From the NCBI GenBank assembly GCA_005503055.1, contig SCOX01000018.1, positions 1-45,508 on the forward strand: a stretch of 45,508 nt of DNA. Reading direction: 5' to 3'. Both the position numbers and the translations under genes were made by a program. This DNA comes from Lysobacteraceae bacterium P. Lineage in GTDB: Bacteria; Pseudomonadota; Gammaproteobacteria; Xanthomonadales; Xanthomonadaceae. A model generated the notes under the pieces. That model saw only the letters and a list, made by a program, of their open reading frames with translations. It was not told the DNA's origin and did no database searches. Below are positions 1 through 8,592 of the stretch, one piece after another; the stretch's first letter is position 1; each line of letters opens with the position of its first letter.

Positions 1-1
1 C

Positions 2-1225
2 CTCGCCGCCGGCCCCACGCCCGGCGGCCGACTGCCGCTGGCCCTGTACGCGCTGACCGCCGGCTCGTTCGGCATCGGCTGCGCCGAGTTCGTGATCATG
101 GGCCTGCTGTTGCAGGTCGCCGCGGACCTGCACGTTTCCATCGCCGCCGCCGGCATGCTGGTGTCGGGATATGCGCTGGGCGTGTTCGCCGGCGCGCCGA
201 TCCTCACCCTGCTCACCCGCCGCATGCCACGCAAGGCCGTGCTGATGGCGCTGATGGGCATCTACACCGTCGGCAACATCGCCTGTGCGCTGGCGCCGGA
301 CTACACGACGCTGATGATCGCCCGCGTCATCACCTCGCTCACCCACGGCACGTTCTTCGGCGTGGGCGCCGTCGTCGCCACCGGCCTGGTGCCGCCCGAA
401 CGCCGCGCCTCGGCCATTTCGATCATGTTCTCCGGCCTCACCCTCGCCACGCTGCTGGGCATGCCCGCCGGTGCGTGGCTGGGCCTGCACCTGGGTTGGC
501 GTTCCACGTTCTGGGCGATGGGCGCGGTCGGCGTGATTTCCCTGGCCGTGATCGCGCTGCTGGTGCCGCGCAGCCGCGACGCGAGCGAGCCGGTCGCATT
601 GCGCGACGAGCTGGCGACGATCGCGCGTCCGCAGGTGTTGCTCGGCCTGCTGATGACGATGCTCGGCTTCGCCGGCGTGTTCGTGGTCATCACCTACGTG
701 CAGCCGCTGCTCACGCAGCTCACCGGTTTCAGCGAAAGCGCCGTGTCGCCGATCCTGCTCGTCTTCGGCGGCGGCATGGTGGTGGGCAACCTGCTCGGCG
801 GCCGGCTCGCCGACCGTCGCGCGACGCCCGCCCTGCTCGGCACGCTGCTGGCGCTGGCGCTGGTGCTGGCGGTGATGAGCTTCGTGCTGCGCAGTCCGGT
901 GGCGATGGTCGCCTTCGTCGGCCTGCTCGGCATCGCCGCCTTCGCCACCGTATCGCCGCTGCAATTGCGCGTGCTGGGCTTTGCCGAAGGCGCGGGCCAG
1001 AACCTGGCGTCGAGCTTCAACATCGCCGCGTTCAACCTCGGCAACGCGATGGGCGCGTGGCTCGGCGGCGTGGTGATCGACCGCGGCCCCGGGCTGTCCG
1101 CGATCACCTGGGTCGCCTCGACGGTGACCGTCGCCGGCCTGCTGGTGGCCGTGTGGAGCGTATGGCTCGAACGCCGGGCGCCGCGCGTCCCCGCGCTTGC
1201 GGCCGCGCTGCCGGAACGCGCCTGA
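2..1225 (+). CDS. MFS transporter, DHA1/AraJ-like, 5'-truncated by the window edge
   Basis: Integral inner-membrane proton-driven exporter of the major facilitator superfamily; the substrate cannot be predicted. The frame is open from base 2, and residues before the first possible start (GTG at 92) already look like a family N-terminus: 'GSFGIGCAEFVIMGLL' is the typical first helix of sugar-efflux/AraJ-type transporters. So the true start lies upstream and 407 residues are visible. Alternating hydrophobic stretches fit 11-12 membrane segments. A motif-A-like loop ('LLTRRMPRKAVL') follows the second visible helix. The gene ends 22 nt before the esterase GTG, suggesting co-transcription. Confidence 0.9.
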   Translation, partial: LAAGPTPGGRLPLALYALTAGSFGIGCAEFVIMGLLLQVAADLHVSIAAAGMLVSGYALGVFAGAPILTLLTRRMPRKAVLMALMGIYTVGNIACALAPDYTTLMIARVITSLTHGTFFGVGAVVATGLVPPERRASAISIMFSGLTLATLLGMPAGAWLGLHLGWRSTFWAMGAVGVISLAVIALLVPRSRDASEPVALRDELATIARPQVLLGLLMTMLGFAGVFVVITYVQPLLTQLTGFSESAVSPILLVFGGGMVVGNLLGGRLADRRATPALLGTLLALALVLAVMSFVLRSPVAMVAFVGLLGIAAFATVSPLQLRVLGFAEGAGQNLASSFNIAAFNLGNAMGAWLGGVVIDRGPGLSAITWVASTVTVAGLLVAVWSVWLERRAPRVPALAAALPERA

Positions 1226-1247
1226 GCCCATCACCGGAGACGACACC

Positions 1248-2510
1248 GTGTCAAACCAACTGCAACTCTCCTCCCGCGCCGCCGCAGCGCTGCTCGCCGG
1301 CGCACTCGTCGCACCGCTGCACGCCGCGCCCGCCGCGAACACGACAGCGTGGATCCCGACGTGGACCGCGAGCCCGCAAGCGCGCTGGGACGGCGACTTC
1401 GTCCTGCCGACCGGCCTGCCTTTCCACTTCTGGAACCAGACGCTGCGCCAGTCGGCGCGGGTAAGCCTGGGCGGTGCGCGCGTCCGCGTCGTGCTCAGCA
1501 ACGTCTACGGAACCAAGCCCCTCGTCGTCGGCGCGGCGCACATCGCGAAGGCCGACGCGGATGCCGCGATCCAACCCGGTTCGGACCGCGTGCTCACCTT
1601 CGGCGACAAGCCCAACGTCACCGTCGCGGTCGGCGCGACGGCGATCAGCAATCCGGTCGAGTTCGACGTCGCGGCACTGGACACGCTGTCGGTCAGTCTT
1701 TACCTCCCGACGCCCACGCCGCCTGCGACGTTCCACTGGGACGCGCGCAAGACCGCGTACATCGGCGCCGGCGATCAGACCGCGGCAACGCACCTCGAAC
1801 ACGACGCGACGCTGACCTCGCACGTGTTCGTCAGTGCCATCGAGGTCGAAGCGGACACGTCCGCGCGCACCGTCGTCGCCATCGGCGATTCCATCACCGA
1901 CGGCAACATGGCGACCGTCGACGCCCACACGCGCTGGCCCGACGTGCTGGCGCAGCGGCTCGCCGGGCGCGACGTCGCGGTCGTCAACGCCGGCATCTCC
2001 GGCGGCCGCCTCCTGCATGGGCTGATGGGGGAAAGCGCGCTGGCCCGCTTCGATCGCGACGTGCTGTCGCAGCCCGCCATCGCCTCGGTGATCGTGCTGC
2101 TGGGCATCAACGACATCAGCTGGCCTGGCACGCCTTTTGACCCGGACGCGCGCGTCGCCAGCGCCAGCGAACTCATCGCCGGCTACCGCCAGCTGATCGC
2201 GCACGCGCATGCACGCGGCGTGCGCATCGTCGGTGGCACGCTGACACCCTTCGAAGGCGCGTTGCAGGACACGCCGATGCGCGAGTACTTCAGCGACGAC
2301 AAGGAGCGCGTGCGCCAGGCCGTGAACGCCTGGATCCGCGACGGCGGCGAGTTCGATGTCGTTATCGATTTCGACGCGATCACACGCGATCCCGCACAAC
2401 CGCGCCGCTTCCTGCCCGATTACGATTCCGGCGACCACCTGCACCCGGGCGACGCCGGTTATCGCGCGATGGCGCAGTCGATCGACCTGGACGCATTGCT
2501 CGGCGACTGA
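1248..2510 (+). CDS. Secreted SGNH/GDSL-family esterase
   Basis: Predicted exported serine esterase/lipase-like hydrolase, 420 aa. I start at GTG 1248 because GGAGA (1236-1240) lies 7 nt upstream and the protein then opens with a signal peptide (hydrophobic 'AAAALLAGALVAPLHA', likely cleavage after AHA-type residues). SGNH blocks are all visible: 'AIGDSITDGN' with nucleophile Ser215, 'NAGISGGR' with Gly249, 'GINDI' with Asn288, and 'DHLHPGD' giving Asp396-x-x-His399. Residues 30-200 form a beta-rich N-terminal region seen in bacterial GDSL proteins of this size. An upstream in-frame start at 1197 would overlap the MFS gene and has no ribosome site. The natural substrate is unknown; carbohydrate acetyl esters are possible. 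Confidence 0.9.
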   Translation: MSNQLQLSSRAAAALLAGALVAPLHAAPAANTTAWIPTWTASPQARWDGDFVLPTGLPFHFWNQTLRQSARVSLGGARVRVVLSNVYGTKPLVVGAAHIAKADADAAIQPGSDRVLTFGDKPNVTVAVGATAISNPVEFDVAALDTLSVSLYLPTPTPPATFHWDARKTAYIGAGDQTAATHLEHDATLTSHVFVSAIEVEADTSARTVVAIGDSITDGNMATVDAHTRWPDVLAQRLAGRDVAVVNAGISGGRLLHGLMGESALARFDRDVLSQPAIASVIVLLGINDISWPGTPFDPDARVASASELIAGYRQLIAHAHARGVRIVGGTLTPFEGALQDTPMREYFSDDKERVRQAVNAWIRDGGEFDVVIDFDAITRDPAQPRRFLPDYDSGDHLHPGDAGYRAMAQSIDLDALLGD

Positions 2511-2576
2511 ACGCCCACCACCCCCACGCCTTCCGCACGCGGAAGCAGCGCTTCAACGAAACAGAGGACTCCTTCG

Positions 2577-3605
2577 ATGGACTACCGTTTTCTCGGCAAT
2601 TCCGGCTTCCGCGTTCCCGCACTGAGCTTCGGCACCGGCACCTTCGGCGGCAAGGGCGAGCTGTTCGGTTCGTGGGGCAACACCGATGTCGCGGAAGCCT
2701 CGCGCCTGATCGACATCTGCCTCGACGCGGGTCTGACGATGTTCGACACAGCCGACGTCTATTCCGCCGGCATGGCCGAGAGCATCCTGGGCGCAGCCAT
2801 CAAGGGCCGCCGCGACAAGCTGCTGATCTCCACCAAGGCGACGTTCCGCTTCGACGAGAACGATCCCAACGCGGTCGGCTCCTCGCGCTTCCACCTGCTG
2901 CGCACCGTGGACGAGCAACTCAAGCGCCTGGGCACCGACTACATCGACCTGTTCCAGCTGCACGGCTTCGATGCGAAGACGCCGGTCGAGGAGACGTTGC
3001 GCACGCTCGACGACCTCGTGCGCGCGGGCAAGATCCGCTATCTGGGCGTGTCGAATTTCTCCGGCTGGCACCTGATGAAGTCGCTCGCCACCGCCGACCG
3101 CCACGGCTGGACGCGTTACGTCGCCAACCAGACGTACTACTCGCTGATCGGCCGCGACTACGAATGGGAGCTGATGCCGCTGGGCATTGATCAGGGCGTC
3201 GGTGCTGTCGTGTGGAGCCCGCTCGGCTGGGGCCGCCTCACCGGCAAGATCCGCCGCGGCCAACCGCGTCCGGAAGTCAGCCGCCTGCATGCGCCCGCCG
3301 ACTACGGTCCGCCGGTGGACGAGGAATACCTCTACACCGTCGTCGACGCACTCGACCGCGTTGCGGCGGACACCGGCAAGACCGTGGCGCAGGTCGCGCT
3401 CAACTGGCTGCTGCAGCGGCCCACCGTGTCCACCGTCGTCATCGGCGCGCGCAACGAGGAGCAACTCAAGCAGAACCTCGGCGCGGTCGGCTGGAACCTC
3501 ACCGCCGAGCAAGTGGCACTGCTCGACGAAGCCAGCGCGCGCACGGCGGTGTATCCGTACTGGCACCAGGCCGGCTTCGGCGAACGCAATCCGTCGCCGG
3601 TGTGA
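2577..3605 (+). CDS. Aldo/keto reductase
   Basis: Cytoplasmic NADPH-dependent oxidoreductase of the aldo/keto reductase superfamily, 342 aa, TIM-barrel fold. The catalytic tetrad is complete: Asp57 and Tyr62 in 'FDTADVYS', Lys87 in 'ISTKATF' and His129 in 'FQLHGFD'. The C-terminal cofactor pocket motif 'VVIGARNEEQLKQNL' is present. Length and motifs resemble the bacterial YajO/Tas-like branch (AKR11-13), but the substrate cannot be assigned. It starts 66 nt after the esterase stop on the same strand, so it probably shares its transcript. Confidence 0.93.
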   Translation: MDYRFLGNSGFRVPALSFGTGTFGGKGELFGSWGNTDVAEASRLIDICLDAGLTMFDTADVYSAGMAESILGAAIKGRRDKLLISTKATFRFDENDPNAVGSSRFHLLRTVDEQLKRLGTDYIDLFQLHGFDAKTPVEETLRTLDDLVRAGKIRYLGVSNFSGWHLMKSLATADRHGWTRYVANQTYYSLIGRDYEWELMPLGIDQGVGAVVWSPLGWGRLTGKIRRGQPRPEVSRLHAPADYGPPVDEEYLYTVVDALDRVAADTGKTVAQVALNWLLQRPTVSTVVIGARNEEQLKQNLGAVGWNLTAEQVALLDEASARTAVYPYWHQAGFGERNPSPV

Positions 3606-3689
3606 GTCGTTCCTCTCCGGAGTTCTTGCACTGCCATCCATGGCGGCTCGCATTCGGCTCCGGACAACCCGGCCCGGCCATCCATGGCC

Positions 3690-3779
3690 GGTCGCTCGGC
3701 AGGCCACGCGGCAATGCCGCGTGAGCGACCTGCCTCCCCCTCATCCGCCATCCGGGCACCTTCTCCCGCAGGGAGAAGG
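3690..3779. repeat. Dispersed palindromic elements between AKR and oxidoreductase genes
   Basis: The 189-nt spacer 3606-3794 is made largely of palindromes. A nested inverted repeat runs 3690-3730 (outer arms GGTCGCTC/GAGCGACC, inner arms ACGCGGC/GCCGCGT). A hairpin with 9-bp arms CCTTCTCCC/GGGAGAAGG runs 3759-3779. A shorter palindrome, GCCATCCATGGC, occurs twice just upstream (about 3633 and 3678). The last hairpin ends 4 nt before the GAGG (3784-3787) that serves the next start codon. These look like xanthomonad intergenic repeats. Confidence 0.65.
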
Positions 3780-3794
3780 AGTAGAGGATCCAAA

Positions 3795-4814
3795 ATGAAA
3801 GCCATCGCCCTCACCCGCTACCTCCCCATCGACGATCCGCAGTCGCTCGTCGACTTCGAACTTCCCGACCCGCCCGCGCCCACCGGCCATGACCTGCTCG
3901 TGCGCGTGGAAGCCGTGTCGGTGAATCCCGTCGACACCAAGGTGCGTTCGCCCAAGCCCCAGGTCGAAGCGCAGCCGAAGGTGCTCGGTTACGACGCCGC
4001 AGGCATCGTCGAAGTCGTCGGCGACAAGGTCGTGGGCTTCAAGCCGGGCGACCGGGTCTACTACGCCGGCGACATCACGCGTCCGGGCAGCAACGCGCAG
4101 CTGCAACTCGTCGATGCGCGCATCGCCGGGCATCCGCCGTCGTCGCTGGACCAGACGCAGGCCGCCGCGTTGCCGCTGACCGCGCTCACCGCCTGGGAAC
4201 TGCTGTTCCAGCGCATGCCCTTCGACAGCGAGAACGGCGGTGCAGGCAAGTCGCTGCTCATCATCGCCGGCGCGGGCGGCGTGGGTTCCTTCGCGATCCA
4301 GATCGCGCGACGCGCCGGCTTCACCGTGATCGCCACCGCGTCGCGCGCGGACACCATCGCGTGGTGCAAGGAACTCGGTGCGCACCACGTGATCGACCAC
4401 CGCCAACCGCTCGGCCCGCAGTTGGCTGCGCTCGGTTTCGAAACGGTCGACGCCGCGTTGAATCTGTACGACACCAACCGCTACTGGGAACAGCTCGGCG
4501 AGCTGCTCGCGCCGCAGGGCCACGTCGGCCTGGTCGTCGAACCCAGGGAGCCGGTACGCCTGGGCGACCCGTACAAGTTCAAGTGCATCGGCATCCACTG
4601 GGAAATGATGTTCGGCCGTCCGCGCTTCCAGACGCCGGACATGGACGAACAGGGACGCATCCTCGATCGCGTGGCAGCACTGATCGACTCGGGCGAACTG
4701 CGCGGCACGCATCGCGACACGCTGTCGCCGATCGACGCGCAGAACCTGCGCGAAGCGCATCGCCGCCTGGAATCGGGAACGACGATCGGGAAGCTGGTGT
4801 TGACGGGGTGGTGA
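3795..4814 (+). CDS. MDR-superfamily quinone oxidoreductase-like protein
   Basis: Predicted NADPH-dependent reductase of the medium-chain dehydrogenase/reductase superfamily, 339 aa, of the kind often annotated 'zinc-binding alcohol dehydrogenase family'. ATG 3795 is chosen because GAGG lies 7 nt upstream and the typical N-terminus 'MKAIALTRYLPIDDP' follows; further upstream the frame is repeat sequence. The GroES-like N-terminal domain is followed by a Rossmann motif, Gly159-x-Gly-Gly-x-Gly164 ('GAGGVGSFAIQIA'). Only two cysteines are present and neither is in a zinc-site context, so a zinc-free quinone oxidoreductase-like enzyme is more likely than a true alcohol dehydrogenase. Confidence 0.9.
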   Translation: MKAIALTRYLPIDDPQSLVDFELPDPPAPTGHDLLVRVEAVSVNPVDTKVRSPKPQVEAQPKVLGYDAAGIVEVVGDKVVGFKPGDRVYYAGDITRPGSNAQLQLVDARIAGHPPSSLDQTQAAALPLTALTAWELLFQRMPFDSENGGAGKSLLIIAGAGGVGSFAIQIARRAGFTVIATASRADTIAWCKELGAHHVIDHRQPLGPQLAALGFETVDAALNLYDTNRYWEQLGELLAPQGHVGLVVEPREPVRLGDPYKFKCIGIHWEMMFGRPRFQTPDMDEQGRILDRVAALIDSGELRGTHRDTLSPIDAQNLREAHRRLESGTTIGKLVLTGW

Positions 4815-4822
4815 GCCCCTCA

Positions 4823-4888
4823 CCGTTCGCCCGAGCGTCGTTTCATCCTTCGACTACGGCGCTTCGCGCCTGCACTCAGGACGAACGG
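4823..4888. repeat. Dispersed inverted repeat, family 2 (CGTTCG...CGAACG), copy A
   Basis: Begins CCGTTCGCCC and ends GGACGAACGG, with CTTCGACTACGGCGC in the middle. Related elements occur at 14961-15076 and 16540-16643. It lies in the gap between the convergent oxidoreductase and kinase-like genes. Confidence 0.6.
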
Positions 4889-4905
4889 AATGATGTCGCT
4901 GAGAA

Positions 4906-4980
4906 CGTAGCCCGGGTAAGCGCAGCGCACCCGGGACTTGCGGACGGAACCCCGGGTGCGGTCCGCTTACCCGGGCTACG
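4906..4980. repeat. Dispersed inverted repeat, family 1 (CCCGGGTAAGCG), copy A
   Basis: Two 30-bp arms (4906-4935 and 4951-4980) match as an inverted repeat with two mismatches around a 15-nt loop. The arms start CGTAGCCCGGGTAAGCG and end CCCGGG. The element lies between convergent genes and may act as a bidirectional terminator. Related copies are at 10919-11018 and 11783-11868, and a half-element at 45406-45429. Confidence 0.85.
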
Positions 4981-4994
4981 TGATCCGGCTCCAA

Positions 4995-5774
4995 TCAAGC
5001 AAACCGCGCCAGCACCTCGCGCGCACCCTCGAGGTAACGACCACCGAACAGATTGAGGTGGTTGAGCAGGTGGTAGAGGTTGTAGACCGGCGCGCGTTCG
5101 CGCCAGTCGCGCGCCACGGGCGCCACGTCGACGTACGCGTGCCAGAACGCGTCCGGCGGCGTGCCGAACAGCGTGAGCATCGCCAGCTCCGATTCCACCC
5201 AGCCGTAGTGCACCGCGCCGGCATCGATCTGCGCGGGCGTGCCGTCACCGCAGCAATGCAGGTTGCCGAGCCAGAGGTCGCCGTGAAGCAGGGACGGCGG
5301 CTGCGCCGGCACGAGTTCGCGCAACCGCGCGCACAGTCGTTCGACCGCAGCCACGTCGTCAGCGTCCAGGCGACCGTGGTCGAACGCGCGCCGCGCCTGC
5401 GGCATCAGGCGATGCTCGGCGAAGAACCGCCAACCGTCGTCGGTCCACGCGTTGGACTGCGGCGTCGGCCCGCAATAGCCGTTGCGCTTGAAGCCGAAGC
5501 GTTCGCCGCGGATCGCATGCTGCGCGGCCAGGCCGGCGGCGGCCGTCGTCCAGAAACGCTCCTTCGGCGCACCTTCGCCGAGGTCCTCCAGCACGATCCG
5601 CTCCGGCTCCAGCGCCAGCACGCGTGGCACGCGCATGGCGCACGCGCCGGCCAGCGCGGCGAGCCCCGCCGCTTCGGCCGCGAAGAAATCCGCGGGTGCC
5701 TCCGGCCAGTGCTTCACCACGACCGCGAGATTGCGGTAGGTGGTGTGCGAGATCTGCTGGCGGCCGGAACTCAT
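4995..5774 (-). CDS. Fructosamine-kinase-like protein with short N-lobe
   Basis: Probable small-molecule kinase of the fructosamine/ketosamine-3-kinase family, 259 aa against roughly 285-290 usual. ATG 5774 is the first methionine after the mksB stop. Family motifs are clear: 'YRNLAVVVKHW' with the likely ATP-binding Lys, 'LLHGDLWLGN' with catalytic Asp166, 'IDAGAVHYGW' with metal-binding Asp184, and the C-terminal 'NLYHLLNHLNLFGG'. About 20 N-terminal residues seen in most relatives are missing, and the glycine-rich strand reads 'SSGRQQISHTTYR'. It follows mksB by 10 nt, so it is the last gene of the mks operon. Known members phosphorylate glycated lysines or ketosamines; this substrate is unproven. 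Confidence 0.8.
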   Translation of the reverse strand: MSSGRQQISHTTYRNLAVVVKHWPEAPADFFAAEAAGLAALAGACAMRVPRVLALEPERIVLEDLGEGAPKERFWTTAAAGLAAQHAIRGERFGFKRNGYCGPTPQSNAWTDDGWRFFAEHRLMPQARRAFDHGRLDADDVAAVERLCARLRELVPAQPPSLLHGDLWLGNLHCCGDGTPAQIDAGAVHYGWVESELAMLTLFGTPPDAFWHAYVDVAPVARDWRERAPVYNLYHLLNHLNLFGGRYLEGAREVLARFA

Positions 5775-5784
5775 GCGCTGCGCC

Positions 5785-8592
5785 TCAGGCGGCCTCCGCG
5801 TCCTCGCGGCGGTCGCGCTTGAGCACCGCCACCGGCTCCGCCCATGCATTGCCGCCGCGACGCTTGCTCGTCGCCAGCACCAGGTCGGACGGCTCGAACA
5901 CGTTGAGGTTGTGGGTGATCGGCGTGGTCAGGATGTACTGCGCGTCGGTGGAGCGCAGGAACCGGCCGACCTTCTCGATGTTGAACACGTCCAGGTGCGC
6001 GAACGGTTCGTCGATGAAGACGAAGCCGCCAGGCTGGTCCTCGTCGCGCAGCAGGCCCACGAGCAGCAGCAGCGACTTCATCACCTGCTGGCCGCCGGAG
6101 GCCTCGCCATCGTCCAGGCCGATCCAGCCCTTGCGGTCGAAGTCGAAACGCACGGTGAGGCCGGCCTGCGCCAGCGCCACGTCCTCGTTCACCAGCTCCG
6201 GCATCTCGACATCGACGCCGATCCCGGCCAGATCGCCGAGCGAGGCGAGGTTCTTCTTGTAGCGGCGCACGGTCGCGCGCAGCACGTTCATGTACGCACC
6301 GCGCGCTTCCTCGGTGATGCGGCGCGCGCGGTGCAGGTGCGCCTCGCGCTTGCCGATCGCCGATTCCAGGCCGTCGTGGTCGGCGGCGAACTTGTCGCGC
6401 ATCGCGATGCAGGACGCATCGACGATGTAGCCGCCGCGCTGCAGACGTTCGTCGATGCGTTCGATCTCGCGTCGCACCGCACCGGCGCTCTCGTATTCCT
6501 CGCGGGCCTTGCGCAGCGATTCGGCGCTGCGCCACGCGGGCGGCATCAGCGCGCGCTTGCGGCGGAACTCGACGATGCGCTGCACCAGCTGCTGGCGTTC
6601 CTGCGCGATTTGCTGGCCGCGCTCGCGCAGCTCGTTGGCCAGCGAACGGATCTCGCCCGCGCGCGTGGCACCGGCGATGCTTTCGGCCTTGTCCTGCGCG
6701 TCGAATCCGTCGAGCCGCGAACGCGCCTGCGCCAGCGCGATCCCCGCCTCCTGCGCGGCTTGCGCCAACGCAGGCATGCGTTCGACGGCATCGGCAAACT
6801 CGGCCGCGCGCGTCACCAGCTCCTGTCCCGCGTCGAGTCCGAGCAGGCGCGCCTGGTCCGCATCGACGCGCTTTCCAAGCTCGCTCAGTTCGTCCTCGCG
6901 CGCATGCGCACGCTGCTGGATGCCGATCTGCTCCGCACGCAGGTCGTCCAGTCGCGACTGGCGCGCGCCGCTGCCGAAATGCCCGGCGCCGCCGCCGATC
7001 TGGCGACCGCCGCGATGCTCGCGCAGGTAGCCCTTCAGCGTGATCCAGTCCTGTCCCATCGCCAGGCGGCGTCCGTCCTCAATGCTCTCCACGCGCTGGA
7101 TCTTGTCCAGTTGCTTGGGCAGCCACGCCGGCGGTTCGGCGGAGAACTTCACCACTTCCAGCAGCGAGCCCTTCGTCGGCGTCGGCACCGGCGCGCGCGC
7201 GGACACGACGAAGTGCCGGTACTGCAATTTCTCGCCGAGCTTCCACGCCGCGCCTTCATCGCGGGGATTTTCCAGGACGACCAAATGGCGGTACGGCGCG
7301 AGCACGGCTTCCACCGCCACCGACCACTTCGGATCGACGATGTCGACCAGTTCGGTCAGCACGCGATGCTCGATACCGGCTTCGTCCAGCGCGTTGCGGA
7401 AATCGCGTTCGAACGGCTCGACGATGCGTCCGCCGCCGCTGAGCGCGGCGACCTGCGCGGCGATCTCGCCGGTGCGCTGGCGATCGCGTTCGCCTTCCAG
7501 CTTCAGTTCGGCCTGGCGGCGCCGGCCTTCCTCGACGCTGCGGCTGAGCGCCTCCACGTCGACCGCGCCGCGTTGCGCCTGCACGCGCGCGAGTTCATCG
7601 CGACGGCGCACGAGCATCTCCGCGTCGCGCGCATGGTCGCGCGCGGCGGTGAATTCGGTTTCGCACGCACGCACGTCGACACGGGCGCGCTCGATGGACG
7701 CACGCAGTTCGTCGCGCTCGCCGACGGCGTTGCCCTCGCGCGACAACAGGCCGGCGTGCACGCGTTCGCGTTCGCGCAGCGCGCGGCGCAGGCCGGTGAG
7801 GCGCGGACGCGCGCCTTCGAGCGTGGCACGCAGTTCGGCCAGTTCGATCTTCGGCGCGATCTCCGCCTGCAGACGCTGGCGCTGGTTGTGCAGCGCCTGG
7901 CCTTCCTCGAATGAGCGCACGTCCACGCGCGCGGACTCGAGCTTGAAGTGCAGCTCGCCCAGGCCGTGGCGCAGTTGTTCGATTTCCTTCTCGACGTCGA
8001 GCTGCTCGTTCTTGGCGCGCTGGTAATCGTCCAGCACGGCCTTGTCCTCGAAGACGTCGAAGACCAGTTGCAGCAGTTCGCGCGGCGAGAGCTGGCAGAG
8101 CTTGTCGGTCGCGCCCTGTTCGAGGGTGAGCACGCGGCAGATCGCGCGCGTCAGGCCCGCACCGGCCAGGCGCACGCGGTAGTCGCGCACGCCGAGCCAT
8201 TCGCCGCCCTGCTCCAGCGTTTCGATCGGGACGTCTCCGGCGACGATCTGATAGTCGCGCGACCAGTCGCCGCCGCGCTTGCGGATGCGGCAGGCGAGCG
8301 TGACGGCCTCGTCCTTGATCGGGAAGAACGGGCGACCGCCGCGGCGGTCCGGGCGATTGCTGACGACCGCGCGCAACCACGCCTGGCCCTTGCCGTTGTG
8401 GCGCAGGTAGGTCTTGTAGTCGCGCGCGGTGTCGCGGTCCTCGATGGCCAGCAGCGTGCGCAGCGCATCGAGCAGCGTCGTCTTGCCGGACCCGTTGGGC
8501 CCGACGACGGTGATGACGGATGCGTCCAGCGGCAGCTGGAAGCGCTGCCAGTAGTCCCAGTGCACGACTTCGAGGCTGCGGAACTCAAACAT
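5785..8592 (-). CDS. mksB: MksB-like SMC ATPase (MukB/JetC type)
   Basis: ATPase subunit of a bacterial condensin-like SMC complex, 935 aa, shorter than MukB (about 1,480). ATG 8592 starts 'MFEFRSLEVVHWDYW' and overlaps the mksE stop by 8 nt. Walker A is GPNGSGKT (31-38, Lys37). Long charged coiled coils (about 160-385 and 540-790) flank a hinge-like domain at about 385-540, including 'PKWSVAVEAVLAPYRH' and 'GYLREHRGG'. The C-terminal head carries signature 'SGGQQ' (about 832) and Walker B 'FVFIDEPFAHLD' (about 858). Both heads and the hinge are intact. It should form the DNA-entrapping dimer with MksE and MksF, for chromosome organisation or plasmid restriction. SbcC/RecN are poorer fits given the neighbours. 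Confidence 0.87.
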   Translation of the reverse strand: MFEFRSLEVVHWDYWQRFQLPLDASVITVVGPNGSGKTTLLDALRTLLAIEDRDTARDYKTYLRHNGKGQAWLRAVVSNRPDRRGGRPFFPIKDEAVTLACRIRKRGGDWSRDYQIVAGDVPIETLEQGGEWLGVRDYRVRLAGAGLTRAICRVLTLEQGATDKLCQLSPRELLQLVFDVFEDKAVLDDYQRAKNEQLDVEKEIEQLRHGLGELHFKLESARVDVRSFEEGQALHNQRQRLQAEIAPKIELAELRATLEGARPRLTGLRRALRERERVHAGLLSREGNAVGERDELRASIERARVDVRACETEFTAARDHARDAEMLVRRRDELARVQAQRGAVDVEALSRSVEEGRRRQAELKLEGERDRQRTGEIAAQVAALSGGGRIVEPFERDFRNALDEAGIEHRVLTELVDIVDPKWSVAVEAVLAPYRHLVVLENPRDEGAAWKLGEKLQYRHFVVSARAPVPTPTKGSLLEVVKFSAEPPAWLPKQLDKIQRVESIEDGRRLAMGQDWITLKGYLREHRGGRQIGGGAGHFGSGARQSRLDDLRAEQIGIQQRAHAREDELSELGKRVDADQARLLGLDAGQELVTRAAEFADAVERMPALAQAAQEAGIALAQARSRLDGFDAQDKAESIAGATRAGEIRSLANELRERGQQIAQERQQLVQRIVEFRRKRALMPPAWRSAESLRKAREEYESAGAVRREIERIDERLQRGGYIVDASCIAMRDKFAADHDGLESAIGKREAHLHRARRITEEARGAYMNVLRATVRRYKKNLASLGDLAGIGVDVEMPELVNEDVALAQAGLTVRFDFDRKGWIGLDDGEASGGQQVMKSLLLLVGLLRDEDQPGGFVFIDEPFAHLDVFNIEKVGRFLRSTDAQYILTTPITHNLNVFEPSDLVLATSKRRGGNAWAEPVAVLKRDRREDAEAA

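Noticed and set aside
5740-7914. 724-codon open frame on the + strand opposite mksB
   Set aside because: mksB on the - strand has Walker A, signature and Walker B motifs; this frame has no recognisable domain and reflects codon-position GC bias.
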